Part shown: positions 16,494 to 24,497 of the stretch, piece after piece
Position numbering within the stretch: the first letter of the stretch is position 1
How the letters are laid out: each line of letters opens with the position of its first letter
From: Rikenellaceae bacterium
GTDB lineage: Bacteria > Bacteroidota > Bacteroidia > Bacteroidales > UBA932
DNA length: 28,237 nucleotides
Assembly (NCBI GenBank): GCA_900771005.1
Contig: CAAGMI010000037.1
Location: forward strand, 1 to 28,237
Direction of reading: 5' to 3'
Program-made: the position numbers and the translations under genes
The notes under the pieces: generated by a model
What the model was told of the DNA's origin: nothing
The model's database searches: none
The model's input: the letters and a program-made list of their open reading frames with translations, nothing else

Positions 16494-17886
16494 GGTGTAC
16501 AGCAAGTCCGTTAACTGTTATTGCACTGATCGGGCGGCTCGGGCAGAGGAATTCGCAGGCGCCGCAGCCGATGCATATTTCTTCCGAAACGGCCGGAACC
16601 TTGCGTCCGGTCTCAGGATCATTGATCATACGGATGGCACCTACAGGACAACGTGTGCTGCAGTTTCCGCAGGAATCCTGCCCCAGAGCGGAGATGCAGA
16701 GGTCGAGGTTGACCGTGGCGCGTCCGATATGGGTGGCCGCTTTCTGCTCGCGGGTCACAGGCAGGATAGCGCCTGACGGGCAGATCTCCGAGCAGACCGT
16801 ACATTCAGGACGGCAGAACCCGTTTTTATATCCCATCTCCGGCTGGAGAAGGTGCTTGAGGTCGGTGGAAGGGCGCAGCACATGGTTTGGACAGTTGCTT
16901 ACGCAAAGCTGGCAGGCTGTGCACTTTGAATAGAAATTCTCAACGCTTCCGGCTCCGAACGGCACCAGGCGTGACGTGCGGGCAGGGTTGGACTTAGGGA
17001 CGATATCGGCCAGACCGCCGTCTAGATGAGCTTCCTGGGCTTTGGCGGTAAGCGCTGAGCCTCCAATAAGGGCGGCAGTCATCATGAACTGCCTGCGGCC
17101 TTTGTCGGAAACCCCATCGGGGGCAGCCTCAGCCTTTGCTTTCGCCTTGCCGAAACCGAAGGAGATTGCTTTCACCTTGCAGTTGTCGATACAGTCGAAA
17201 CAGTCGACGCAGCGGCTGTTGTCCACACTGTGGGTATTCATATCTATGCAGGATGACTTGCAGGAGTGACCGCATTTTCCGCAGGATACGCACTTGCTCT
17301 CATCGATTTTGATATGCATCAGGGAGTGCCTGCTGAACAGACCCAGGAATGTTCCTACAGGGCATACTGTATTGCAGTAAGCACGTCCCCACAACCAGGC
17401 GCAGAGTACGATAACCACGAAAGTGACTGCGGCAGTGACCAGAAGGGCCGGTGCGAGTGATTCTCCTCTGCCGACACCGACCGCGGTGTGAACCATCCTT
17501 CCATAGGCACTGTATGGCGCGATCAGGGCTACTGCAACCTGCAGACCAGCAAAGATGGCTGCGATGGTAAGCACAAGCACAGGGTAGCGCACCCACTTGC
17601 GCTCTTTGTTGAACTGAAATTTCTTCTTCGGTGCGAGTTTCCTGCGTATCCGGATCACAATGTCCTGGAATACACCCATAGGACAGATGACCGAGCAATA
17701 GATCCTTCCGAAGAGGAAAGTGAGGAGGAGAATGCCGATGATGACGGCAAAGTTGAGAGCCAGGCAGGAAGGAAGGAACTGCAGTTCAGCCATCCATCCC
17801 CACCACTGGCTGCCGATGCCTGCAAACAGGAGAGTTATCCCCACGGTAAACAGTACGGCAAGGATGATGCGGAATTTCCTAAGCAT
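16486..17886 (-). CDS. NapH-like membrane polyferredoxin with internal Tat-like segment
   Basis: The 466-aa protein has an N-terminal NapH/CcoG-like membrane part (about 1-180; roughly four or five helices) with the loop motifs CSVICP (64-69) and CNTVCP (171-176), followed by ferredoxin clusters at about 199-236. Residues 264-284 read RRQFMMTAALIGGSALTAKA, a twin-arginine-like segment in the middle of the chain. After it come further ferredoxin motifs: CTACQLCVSNCP (322-333), CTVCSEICP (362-370), C397/C406/C409/C413 and CIGCGACEFLCP (438-449). It looks like NapH fused to an exported NapG-like ferredoxin. I chose the ATG at 17886 because the -7 box at 17916-17923 lies inside any longer reading. 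It probably relays electrons from quinol or cytoplasm. Confidence 0.85.
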   Translation of the reverse strand: MLRKFRIILAVLFTVGITLLFAGIGSQWWGWMAELQFLPSCLALNFAVIIGILLLTFLFGRIYCSVICPMGVFQDIVIRIRRKLAPKKKFQFNKERKWVRYPVLVLTIAAIFAGLQVAVALIAPYSAYGRMVHTAVGVGRGESLAPALLVTAAVTFVVIVLCAWLWGRAYCNTVCPVGTFLGLFSRHSLMHIKIDESKCVSCGKCGHSCKSSCIDMNTHSVDNSRCVDCFDCIDNCKVKAISFGFGKAKAKAEAAPDGVSDKGRRQFMMTAALIGGSALTAKAQEAHLDGGLADIVPKSNPARTSRLVPFGAGSVENFYSKCTACQLCVSNCPNHVLRPSTDLKHLLQPEMGYKNGFCRPECTVCSEICPSGAILPVTREQKAATHIGRATVNLDLCISALGQDSCGNCSTRCPVGAIRMINDPETGRKVPAVSEEICIGCGACEFLCPSRPISAITVNGLAVHHE

Positions 17887-17915
17887 ATTATGTAAATTGA
17901 TTTTGGCCTTCGACT

Positions 17916-17923
17916 CAAATATA
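17916..17923 (-). promoter_or_regulatory. -7 element of the polyferredoxin/AKR operon
   Basis: The minus strand reads TATATTTG, a full consensus match, 30 nt upstream of the ATG at 17886. No clear -33 TTTG is visible. It is divergent from the GH2 promoter about 50 bp away. Confidence 0.6.
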
Positions 17924-17969
17924 GCCAATAATTCGAATAAGTGATTGAAGTTCAAATTGAAACTTTTCA

Positions 17970-17977
17970 TATTTTTG
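17970..17977 (+). promoter_or_regulatory. -7 element of the GH2 glycosidase gene
   Basis: TATTTTTG matches TAnnTTTG. A TTG at 17945-17947 is 22 nt upstream and could serve as the -33 element. Transcription from about 17984 would leave a leader of under 20 nt before the ATG at 18001. Confidence 0.5.
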
Positions 17978-18000
17978 TGATACGTATGAAAGGGCTGGAT

Positions 18001-19818
18001 ATGAGAAAACTATTATTGATTATGGCGGTGCTCTGTCTTTGCACGGAGGCTGCATTCGCGGACGATTGTCCACAGATCGTGAATATAGCCGGAAGACGGA
18101 CTGTCTCACTGGACGGGCAGTGGAAGACTATTGTTGACCAGTATGAGACCGGTTATTATGATTACCGCCGGAATCCGATAAATGAGCGTGCCTCCTTCTT
18201 TGCGGATGCCAGCTTCGATGCCGACCGCACCAGGCTGGTGGAGTATGAGTTTGATGCAGCCCGTGAACTCAGGGTTCCTGGCGATTGGAACACCCAGAGG
18301 GCGGACCTTTACCGCTACGAAGGGACTGTCTGGTACAGGACAAAATTTGACGCTCCGGACATCGAAGGACGTGCTTTCGTCTATTTCGGTGCATCGAATT
18401 ATGAGACCGTGGTCGGCATCAACGGCCACGTGCTCGGAACGCATCTGGGTGGCTTCACTCCGTTCAACTATGAGGTTACCGGACTTCTCCGGGAAGGAGA
18501 CAACTCATTGATAGCCAAAGTGGACAACAAGCGTATGCTCGATGCGGTCCCGACGGTCAACTCTGATTGGTGGAACTACGGAGGGATTACGCGCAGCGTG
18601 TACCTGGTGTGTGTGCCGGAGACTTTTATCCGTGATTACTGCGTGCAGTTGAAGCGTGGAACGACCGATACCCTGGAAGGATGGATACAGCTGGATGGAA
18701 GCCGGGCGGAACAGGATGTAAAGGTGGAGATACCTGAAGCCGGGATTGTGATACCTGCCCGCACGGATGCTTCCGGGAGGGCTTCATTTGAATTCAAGGC
18801 AGTGAAGAGGAAGAAGTCCCTTCTTTCACTGTGGTCCCCGGAATCTCCGAAACTCTATGATGTGGTCATCTCCTCCGAGACGGATTCCGTGAGTGACAGG
18901 ATTGGTTTCCGTTCCGTCGAGACACGCGGGACTCAGATTCTCCTGAACGGTGAGTCCGTATTCTGCAAAGGCATCTCGATACACGAGGAATCCCTGGGAA
19001 CTCCGGGGGGCCGTGGCTGTGGAGAGGAGAACGCCAGGGAAATACTGGGACTTGCCAAGGAACTGGGCTGCAATTTCGTCAGGCTTGCACATTATCCTCA
19101 CGATGAGGCAATGGTGCGCGTTGCCGACGAACTTGGCATAATGGTATGGGATGAAATACCCGTCTATTGGACGATTCAGTTCGAGAACCCTTCGACTTAC
19201 GCCAATGCTGAGCGCCAGCTGACCGACATGATTTCCCGTGACCGCAACAGGGCCAGCGTCATCATCTGGTCGGTGGCCAATGAAACTCCTCAGGGCCCTG
19301 CCAGACTTGATTTCCTTACCCGTCTGATATCGAAAGCCCGTGAACTTGATTCTACAAGACTTGTCAGCTCCGCAATGGAAAAGGACTATATTGACGCCAC
19401 ACATTGCACATTGAAAGACGATCTTATGGGTGTGGCGGACCTCCTGAGCTTCAATCAGTATGTCGGCTGGTATGACGGTGACAGCGACAAGTGCGACCGG
19501 GTGGAGTGGATTTTCTCAGTTCAGAAGCCTGTATTCATCTCCGAATGGGGCGGGGGAGCCCTCTATGGCCGTCACGGCGACAGGACCGAAAGGTTCACAG
19601 AGGAGTATCAAGCCTACCTTTATGAGAAGAATGTCCGGATGCTTGACCGTATTCCGGGTCTTGCCGGCACCACTCCTTGGGTGCTGAAGGATTTCCGTTC
19701 TCCGAAAAGGATGCTCGACGGAATCCAGGATGACTACAACCGGAAAGGCGTAGTCAGCCCTCTCGGTGAGAAGAAGCAGGCCTTCTTCGTCCTCCAGCGC
19801 TGGTACCGTTCAAAATAG
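18001..19818 (+). CDS. Secreted GH2 glycosidase, probable beta-glucuronidase
   Basis: The 605-aa protein has a signal peptide (1-20, ending AFA), so it acts in the periplasm or outside. It is a glycoside hydrolase family 2 enzyme: sugar-binding jelly roll (about 30-205), immunoglobulin-like domain (about 206-305) and TIM barrel (306-605). The acid/base is E428 (IIWSVANE) and the nucleophile E515 (VFISEWGGG). An NxK motif is present (N580-R-K582-G); in known beta-glucuronidases this pair contacts the uronate carboxylate, so glucuronidase activity is more likely than galactosidase. In-frame ATGs exist at 17941 and 17986, but only the start at 18001 puts the signal peptide at the N-terminus. No SusCD pair or regulator accompanies it. 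Confidence 0.88.
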   Translation: MRKLLLIMAVLCLCTEAAFADDCPQIVNIAGRRTVSLDGQWKTIVDQYETGYYDYRRNPINERASFFADASFDADRTRLVEYEFDAARELRVPGDWNTQRADLYRYEGTVWYRTKFDAPDIEGRAFVYFGASNYETVVGINGHVLGTHLGGFTPFNYEVTGLLREGDNSLIAKVDNKRMLDAVPTVNSDWWNYGGITRSVYLVCVPETFIRDYCVQLKRGTTDTLEGWIQLDGSRAEQDVKVEIPEAGIVIPARTDASGRASFEFKAVKRKKSLLSLWSPESPKLYDVVISSETDSVSDRIGFRSVETRGTQILLNGESVFCKGISIHEESLGTPGGRGCGEENAREILGLAKELGCNFVRLAHYPHDEAMVRVADELGIMVWDEIPVYWTIQFENPSTYANAERQLTDMISRDRNRASVIIWSVANETPQGPARLDFLTRLISKARELDSTRLVSSAMEKDYIDATHCTLKDDLMGVADLLSFNQYVGWYDGDSDKCDRVEWIFSVQKPVFISEWGGGALYGRHGDRTERFTEEYQAYLYEKNVRMLDRIPGLAGTTPWVLKDFRSPKRMLDGIQDDYNRKGVVSPLGEKKQAFFVLQRWYRSK

Positions 19819-19853
19819 ATCGAAAGGTTTTTGGAGATTCCTAATATTATCAC

Positions 19854-19877
19854 AAAAAGCCCCACCGAAGCGGGGCT
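19854..19877 (-). terminator. tracrRNA terminator, UUCG-capped hairpin
   Basis: On the minus strand the stem AGCCCCGC/GTGGGGCT closes on a TTCG tetraloop (one G-T pair) and is followed by five T. It is oriented for the tracrRNA; on the plus strand no T-run follows. Confidence 0.88.
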
Positions 19878-19927
19878 ATAGGACTATGTCCTTCGGCATA
19901 TAGCCTTATTGTGGTAAGATGTAGCTT
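19854..19927 (-). ncRNA. tracrRNA of the type II-C CRISPR system
   Basis: On the minus strand, 19908-19927 is an anti-repeat. Its complement agrees with CRISPR repeat positions 2-8 and 11-17 (14 pairs plus a G-U at position 1), separated by a 2-nt U-U mismatch, giving the usual lower stem, bulge and upper stem. Next comes AAGGCTATATGCCG, a nexus-like hairpin (GGC/GCC, loop UAUAU), then hairpin GGAC-ATA-GTCC (19881-19891), then a terminator of 8 pairs with a TTCG tetraloop (19858-19877) and a T-run ending near 19854. A consensus -7 box lies 7 nt upstream of the anti-repeat, so the RNA is about 74 nt. It is divergent from cas9 and should pair with pre-crRNA for RNase III processing and Cas9 loading. 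Confidence 0.88.
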
Positions 19928-19933
19928 ACAATA

Positions 19934-19941
19934 CAAATATA
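19934..19941 (-). promoter_or_regulatory. tracrRNA promoter -7 element
   Basis: The minus strand reads TATATTTG, an exact TAnnTTTG match, 7 nt before the anti-repeat. No strict TTTG is present at 19-21 nt upstream. The position predicts a start close to 19927. Confidence 0.65.
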
Positions 19942-19964
19942 ACATAATTTCGAATATATTATGT
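19942..19964. promoter_or_regulatory. Dyad between the tracrRNA and cas9 promoters
   Basis: ACATAAT (19942-19948) and ATTATGT (19958-19964) are exact inverted repeats with a 9-nt spacer. The dyad abuts the tracrRNA -7 box on one side and a cas9 -7-like box on the other, so it could be an operator. The AT-rich context makes a chance dyad possible. Confidence 0.35.
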
Positions 19965-19971
19965 ATATTTC
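19964..19971 (+). promoter_or_regulatory. Weak -7-like element for cas9
   Basis: TATATTTC differs from TAnnTTTG at the last base and lies 16 nt before the cas9 ATG. No good -33 partner is visible. Confidence 0.35.
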
Positions 19972-19987
19972 TAAAAAATAGCCATAT

Positions 19988-22900
19988 ATGTCGAAGGTAT
20001 TAGGAATAGATCTGGGAACCAACTCTATCGGTTGGGCAATAGTAGAACGGGATGGCACATCTACCTCTCTCGTAGATAAAGGAGTCCACATCTTTCAAGA
20101 AGGTGTTAATAGGGTAAAAGGCAATGAAGAACCGACGGTAAAGACAAGAACTGAAGCAAGGGCAAGCCGCAGACATTATTTTAGAAGGAGACTGAGAAAG
20201 ATTGAACTCCTGAAAATTCTTGTCGAGCAGAAATGGTGCCCTTACCTCAGTTCTGATGCTCTGAAAGCATGGAAGGAGACGAAACGTTTCCCTCTTGACC
20301 CGGATTTCCTTAAATGGCTGAGGACGGACGATTTTACGAACATCAATCCGTATCATGATAGACATAGGTGCCTAAACGAGAAACTCGACCTTACAAAAAG
20401 GGAAGATAGATATACTCTTGGCCGTGCATTATATCATCTCAATCAGAGGAGGGGATTCCTAAGCAACAGAAAAGACCAGGGCTCTGAGGATGCAACAGGC
20501 AAGGTGGCTAAGGATATATTAGACCTGAATGCGGAAATGCAATCGTCGGGATTCATATATATTGGCGATTATTTCTACCACTTATATAATTTGTGCGAAC
20601 CTATCAGGCACAAATACACGGACAGAAAAGAGCATTACATAAAGGAATTTAATGCCATCTGTGAAAAGCAGGATATTGACTTGGACCTTGTTCAGAAACT
20701 ATTTTCCGCTATTTTCTTCCAGCGTCCTCTTAAGTCACAAAAAGGTCTTGTCGGGAAATGTCCGTTTGAAAAAGGGAAACCAAGAAGTCCGATATCACAT
20801 CCTGATTTTGAAGAGTTCAGGATGCGGTCGTTCATCAACAATATTCGTGTTGCTTTGCCTGGAGAGACTGAGATGCGTCCTTTGAGTTCTGCTGAAATAT
20901 CTGCTATTGAACCACTGTTCTTCAGGAAGTCAAAGGATACTTTCGACTTCGCGGACATATCCAAGAAACTAGCAGGCAAGGGGATTGTTCCGGTGTATAA
21001 GCATCAGGATGATGCTGCTAGAATAGACACTTTCAGGATTAATTACAGGGATACGACAACAGTCAGTGGCTGTCCGGTTACATCGCAATTCAAGGCGTTG
21101 TTTAGTGAGGACTGGAAATCTGCTATTTGCGAACAGTACACACTTTCGGATGGTAAGAGCCAGGAACAGATTATTGATGATATCTGGCATGCTTTGCAAT
21201 TCTTCGACGATGACGACAAACTGCAGAAGTGGGCTGCTGACAGGCTACAGCTGTCAGAGAAGGATTCGAAACTGTTCGCGAGTATCAAAGTTCCACAAGG
21301 ATACGCATCACTCAGCCATTGTGCCATAAGCAAGATGCTTCCTTGGTTAAGGGAAGGAATGCGCTATGACGAGGCCGCTATGATGGCGAATATCCCAGCA
21401 GTTGTCGGTAAGAAAGCTTGGACTACGAATAAAGAAGAAATAATTCGTACTGTTGTCGGAATAGTAACTTCATATGTACCAAACCACGATATAGCGAATG
21501 ATTCCAAGGAGAGGAAGATAGAGGAGGAACTTTGTAATCTCGGCATATACGATTTGGATATGACAAAGTTTTATCACCCTTCGATGATAGAGACGTACCC
21601 CCAGTCGCGTCCGGATGCGAACGGGCTGGTTCTGCTCCAGTCTCCTAGAACAGACTCCATCAGGAATCCTATGGCTATGAGGTCGCTCTTCAGACTACGC
21701 GCACTTATCAATGGCTTGATTAAAGAAGGAAAGATCGATAAGTTTACAAAAATCAATATAGAGCTTTCACGTAACCTAAATGATTTCAACAGTCGAAGGG
21801 CGATTGATTTTCTTCAGAGAGACAATGAAAAGAGGCGTGAGTCATATAGGAAGTCGATTGACATGTACTATGCGGAACAGGGTATTGAAGCAGAGCCTAC
21901 GGATGAGGATATTCTGAAATATGAACTATGGGAAGAGCAGAAGCATATTTGTCTCTATACTGGCATTCAGATTCCCTTGTCTGGGTTCCTTGGAGCAAAT
22001 CCTCGATTTGACATAGAACATACAGTACCTCGATCAAGAGGCGGGGACAACTCCAAGGCAAATAAAACGTTGTGCGAAAGCCATTTCAACAGGGATATCA
22101 AGAAAAGCTTCCTGCCGTCAGAATTGGCCAATGGTGATGAAATACTCAATAGGGTCGCAGCCTGCGGCTGGGAGGAGGCGATGGAATCCTTGCGCAAGGA
22201 TATTGCCAAAGCAACTAAATCAGCAAAAAGTGCCTCTGATAAGGCAAGCAAGGACAAGGCTATCCAAAGACGTCACATTGCGAAGATGCAGTTGGATTAT
22301 TATTCCGATAAGATTCGGAGATTTAAGATGCGGGATGTCCCGGAGGGTTTCACAAACAGGCAAGGCGTAGATATTGGCATCATAGGCCGTTACGCAAGAC
22401 TGTATATCCAGTCGGTCTTTGAAAAGGTATATTCGGTGAAGGGAGAAACCACAGCTGAATTTAGAAAAATGTGGGGACTTCAGGATAGTTATGCGAAGAA
22501 GGAGAGGGTCAATCATACGCACCACTGTATTGATGCCATAACTATTGCATGTATTGGGAAACAGGAATACGACATGTGGGCTCAATACAAGAGGGATGAA
22601 GAGAACTTCATTCTTTATGGAGCAAAGAAGCCGTCTTTCCCAAAGCCGTGGGAGACATTCACTGAAGACGTGAAAGGCATCTCGGACAACCTCCTCGTAT
22701 CTCATTACACTGCGGACAATATGTCTAAGCAGACAAAGAGGATTATGAAGAAGAGTGGTGCTATCCAGAGGGGAGATGACGGAAACCCGAAATATGTCCG
22801 CGGGGATTCTGCAAGGGGCTCGCTCCATCTACAGACATATTATGGCGCCATCAAGAAGGATGAGGAAGTAAAATATGTCATCAGGAAGGAACTGGCTTTG

Positions 22901-23602
22901 CTAGCAGATAAAGACTTAAAGAATATTGTTGACGACGTTGTACGCGAAAAGGTTTTGAAAGCCGTTGAAAACGGCGGACTCTCCGCTCTCCAAGGAACAA
23001 TATGGATGAATGAGGAGAAGTGTATTCCAATCAAGAAGGTTCGTCTATTCGCTCCCAATGTTACCAACCCACTAACACTAAAGGAACAGAGGTTCAAGTC
23101 TGACGCTGATTACAAGAGGAATTATTATGTAGTCAATGAGTCGAATTATGCGATGCTAATATTTGAAGGGTTGACAGAAAAAGGGAAGCAGAAACGTTCG
23201 TTCAAGATGATAAATAATCTGGAAGCTGCTAGACTCTTCAACCAAAAAACATTAGATGTATTGCCTAGGGAGGATGAGAATGGCTTTTCACTTAAGTATG
23301 TTTTGCAAAATGGGACAGTGGTTTTATTTTATGAACCAAGTGAAAAGAACCTTAAACTGCTTTCGCAGAAGGAGCTAAGCAAGAGACTTTATAAAACACT
23401 TAAGTTCTCAACGAACAGCATAGTCTGCTTCATACATAACCAAGAAGCAAGGCCGGTGGGAAATATTGAATACAGAAAAGGTCCATGGCTTTCTTCGGAT
23501 GAATTCAGACCTATTATGGCGATGAGCTATAATCAAGTTTGTGCGCTAGTTCAAAATGTAGATTTCAAAATTACGGTAACTGGTAGAATTGTTTTCCTTT
23601 AG
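19988..23602 (+). CDS. cas9: Type II-C CRISPR effector nuclease Cas9
   Basis: The 1204-aa protein is a full-length, apparently active Cas9. RuvC-I has D8 (GIDLGTNSIGWAIV), the arginine-rich bridge helix spans about 52-78, the REC region about 80-560, and RuvC-II has E592 (KINIELSR). The HNH domain has D675, H678 and N701 (FDIEHTVPRSRGG) with the same His-to-Asn spacing of 23 as SpCas9, and RuvC-III has H846 and D849 (HHCIDA). The WED/PAM-interacting part starts near 900, with RGSLHLQTYYG at 943-953. With tracrRNA and crRNA it cuts both strands of target DNA; the PAM cannot be read from sequence. The ATG at 19988 gives the canonical start. cas1 follows after 5 nt. Absence of csn2 and cas4 indicates subtype II-C. 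Confidence 0.98.
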   Translation: MSKVLGIDLGTNSIGWAIVERDGTSTSLVDKGVHIFQEGVNRVKGNEEPTVKTRTEARASRRHYFRRRLRKIELLKILVEQKWCPYLSSDALKAWKETKRFPLDPDFLKWLRTDDFTNINPYHDRHRCLNEKLDLTKREDRYTLGRALYHLNQRRGFLSNRKDQGSEDATGKVAKDILDLNAEMQSSGFIYIGDYFYHLYNLCEPIRHKYTDRKEHYIKEFNAICEKQDIDLDLVQKLFSAIFFQRPLKSQKGLVGKCPFEKGKPRSPISHPDFEEFRMRSFINNIRVALPGETEMRPLSSAEISAIEPLFFRKSKDTFDFADISKKLAGKGIVPVYKHQDDAARIDTFRINYRDTTTVSGCPVTSQFKALFSEDWKSAICEQYTLSDGKSQEQIIDDIWHALQFFDDDDKLQKWAADRLQLSEKDSKLFASIKVPQGYASLSHCAISKMLPWLREGMRYDEAAMMANIPAVVGKKAWTTNKEEIIRTVVGIVTSYVPNHDIANDSKERKIEEELCNLGIYDLDMTKFYHPSMIETYPQSRPDANGLVLLQSPRTDSIRNPMAMRSLFRLRALINGLIKEGKIDKFTKINIELSRNLNDFNSRRAIDFLQRDNEKRRESYRKSIDMYYAEQGIEAEPTDEDILKYELWEEQKHICLYTGIQIPLSGFLGANPRFDIEHTVPRSRGGDNSKANKTLCESHFNRDIKKSFLPSELANGDEILNRVAACGWEEAMESLRKDIAKATKSAKSASDKASKDKAIQRRHIAKMQLDYYSDKIRRFKMRDVPEGFTNRQGVDIGIIGRYARLYIQSVFEKVYSVKGETTAEFRKMWGLQDSYAKKERVNHTHHCIDAITIACIGKQEYDMWAQYKRDEENFILYGAKKPSFPKPWETFTEDVKGISDNLLVSHYTADNMSKQTKRIMKKSGAIQRGDDGNPKYVRGDSARGSLHLQTYYGAIKKDEEVKYVIRKELALLADKDLKNIVDDVVREKVLKAVENGGLSALQGTIWMNEEKCIPIKKVRLFAPNVTNPLTLKEQRFKSDADYKRNYYVVNESNYAMLIFEGLTEKGKQKRSFKMINNLEAARLFNQKTLDVLPREDENGFSLKYVLQNGTVVLFYEPSEKNLKLLSQKELSKRLYKTLKFSTNSIVCFIHNQEARPVGNIEYRKGPWLSSDEFRPIMAMSYNQVCALVQNVDFKITVTGRIVFL

Positions 23603-23607
23603 TTAGC

Positions 23608-24495
23608 ATGTTGAAGCGTACAGTTATCGTTACATCACCTGCACGGTGTTGTTTGAAGAACCGGCAACTCGTTTGTGAAGATGATGAAACGAAGATAAAA
23701 AAAACGGCTCCGATTGAAGATCTTGCTGTTGTGCTCGTTGAGAATCAACGGGCTTCTTTGTCGATTCCTTTGCTTAATGCTCTTGCGGATAACAACGTTG
23801 CTGTCGTGTTTTGCGATTCTTGTGGTATGCCGAATGCACAACTTGTAAGTTTTTCTGCATCAGCAACTCAAAGTGAGGTCTTTCGCGCGCAGATGTCAGC
23901 ATCAGTCGCAAAAAATAAAAGGATTTGGAAACAACTCGTTGAAGCCAAGATTCGAAATCAGTCACGTCTGCTGGAAAAACTCGGAAAGGATGGGATGCTA
24001 CTTCGACCATATTACGAAAATGTGAAGTCTGGTGATGCCGACAATCGCGAAGGTATCGCCGCCAGATTATATTGGAGGGAATTGTTCGGCGATGGATTTT
24101 CTCGATTACGAGAAGGGCCCTCACCGAACAATATGCTCAATTATGGATATGCAATTCTTCGCAGTTCGGTTGCAAGAGCCTTGCTGTGTTCTGGGTTGAA
24201 TCTAGCCTTGAGTGTCTTTCATAAGAATAGGTATAATCCTATTCCTCTAGTGGATGACATTATGGAGCCTTTTCGCCCTTTTGTGGATGAGATAGTTTAT
24301 GAATTGGTGCGTAATGGAGAATGCGAACTCAATACCGAGATAAAAGGGTATTTGGCAGGTGTGCTTTCATGTGATACGAAATATGATAAACTTCGACGTC
24401 CGTTGCAGATTGGTCTATCAATCACAACCGCATCATTGGCAAAATGTTATTTGGAAGATACTGCTAAACTGTCGCTTCCTTCATTGGAAGTATAA
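23608..24495 (+). CDS. cas1: CRISPR integrase Cas1 (type II)
   Basis: The 295-aa protein is the catalytic subunit of the Cas1-Cas2 spacer integrase. The metal-binding residues E148 (NREGIAARLYW), H205 (LSVFHKNRYN) and E220 (DDIMEPFRPFVD) are all present, at positions nearly identical to type II Cas1 proteins. Length matches type II Cas1 (about 290-305 aa). It lies between cas9 (5-nt gap) and cas2 (2-nt gap), so the three genes form one operon. Codon use and base composition are AT-rich like the rest of the island. Confidence 0.97.
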   Translation: MLKRTVIVTSPARCCLKNRQLVCEDDETKIKKTAPIEDLAVVLVENQRASLSIPLLNALADNNVAVVFCDSCGMPNAQLVSFSASATQSEVFRAQMSASVAKNKRIWKQLVEAKIRNQSRLLEKLGKDGMLLRPYYENVKSGDADNREGIAARLYWRELFGDGFSRLREGPSPNNMLNYGYAILRSSVARALLCSGLNLALSVFHKNRYNPIPLVDDIMEPFRPFVDEIVYELVRNGECELNTEIKGYLAGVLSCDTKYDKLRRPLQIGLSITTASLAKCYLEDTAKLSLPSLEV

Positions 24496-24497
24496 CG

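Noticed and set aside
17887..17970. 28-residue extension of the polyferredoxin
   Set aside because: A consensus -7 promoter element lies within it, and the extension is not like the family N-terminus, which fits the Met at 17886.
19858..19877. Hairpin after the GH2 gene as its terminator
   Set aside because: On the plus strand the stem is interrupted by an A-C mismatch and is not followed by a T-run. On the minus strand the pairing is continuous, with a UUCG loop and T-run, so it belongs to the tracrRNA.
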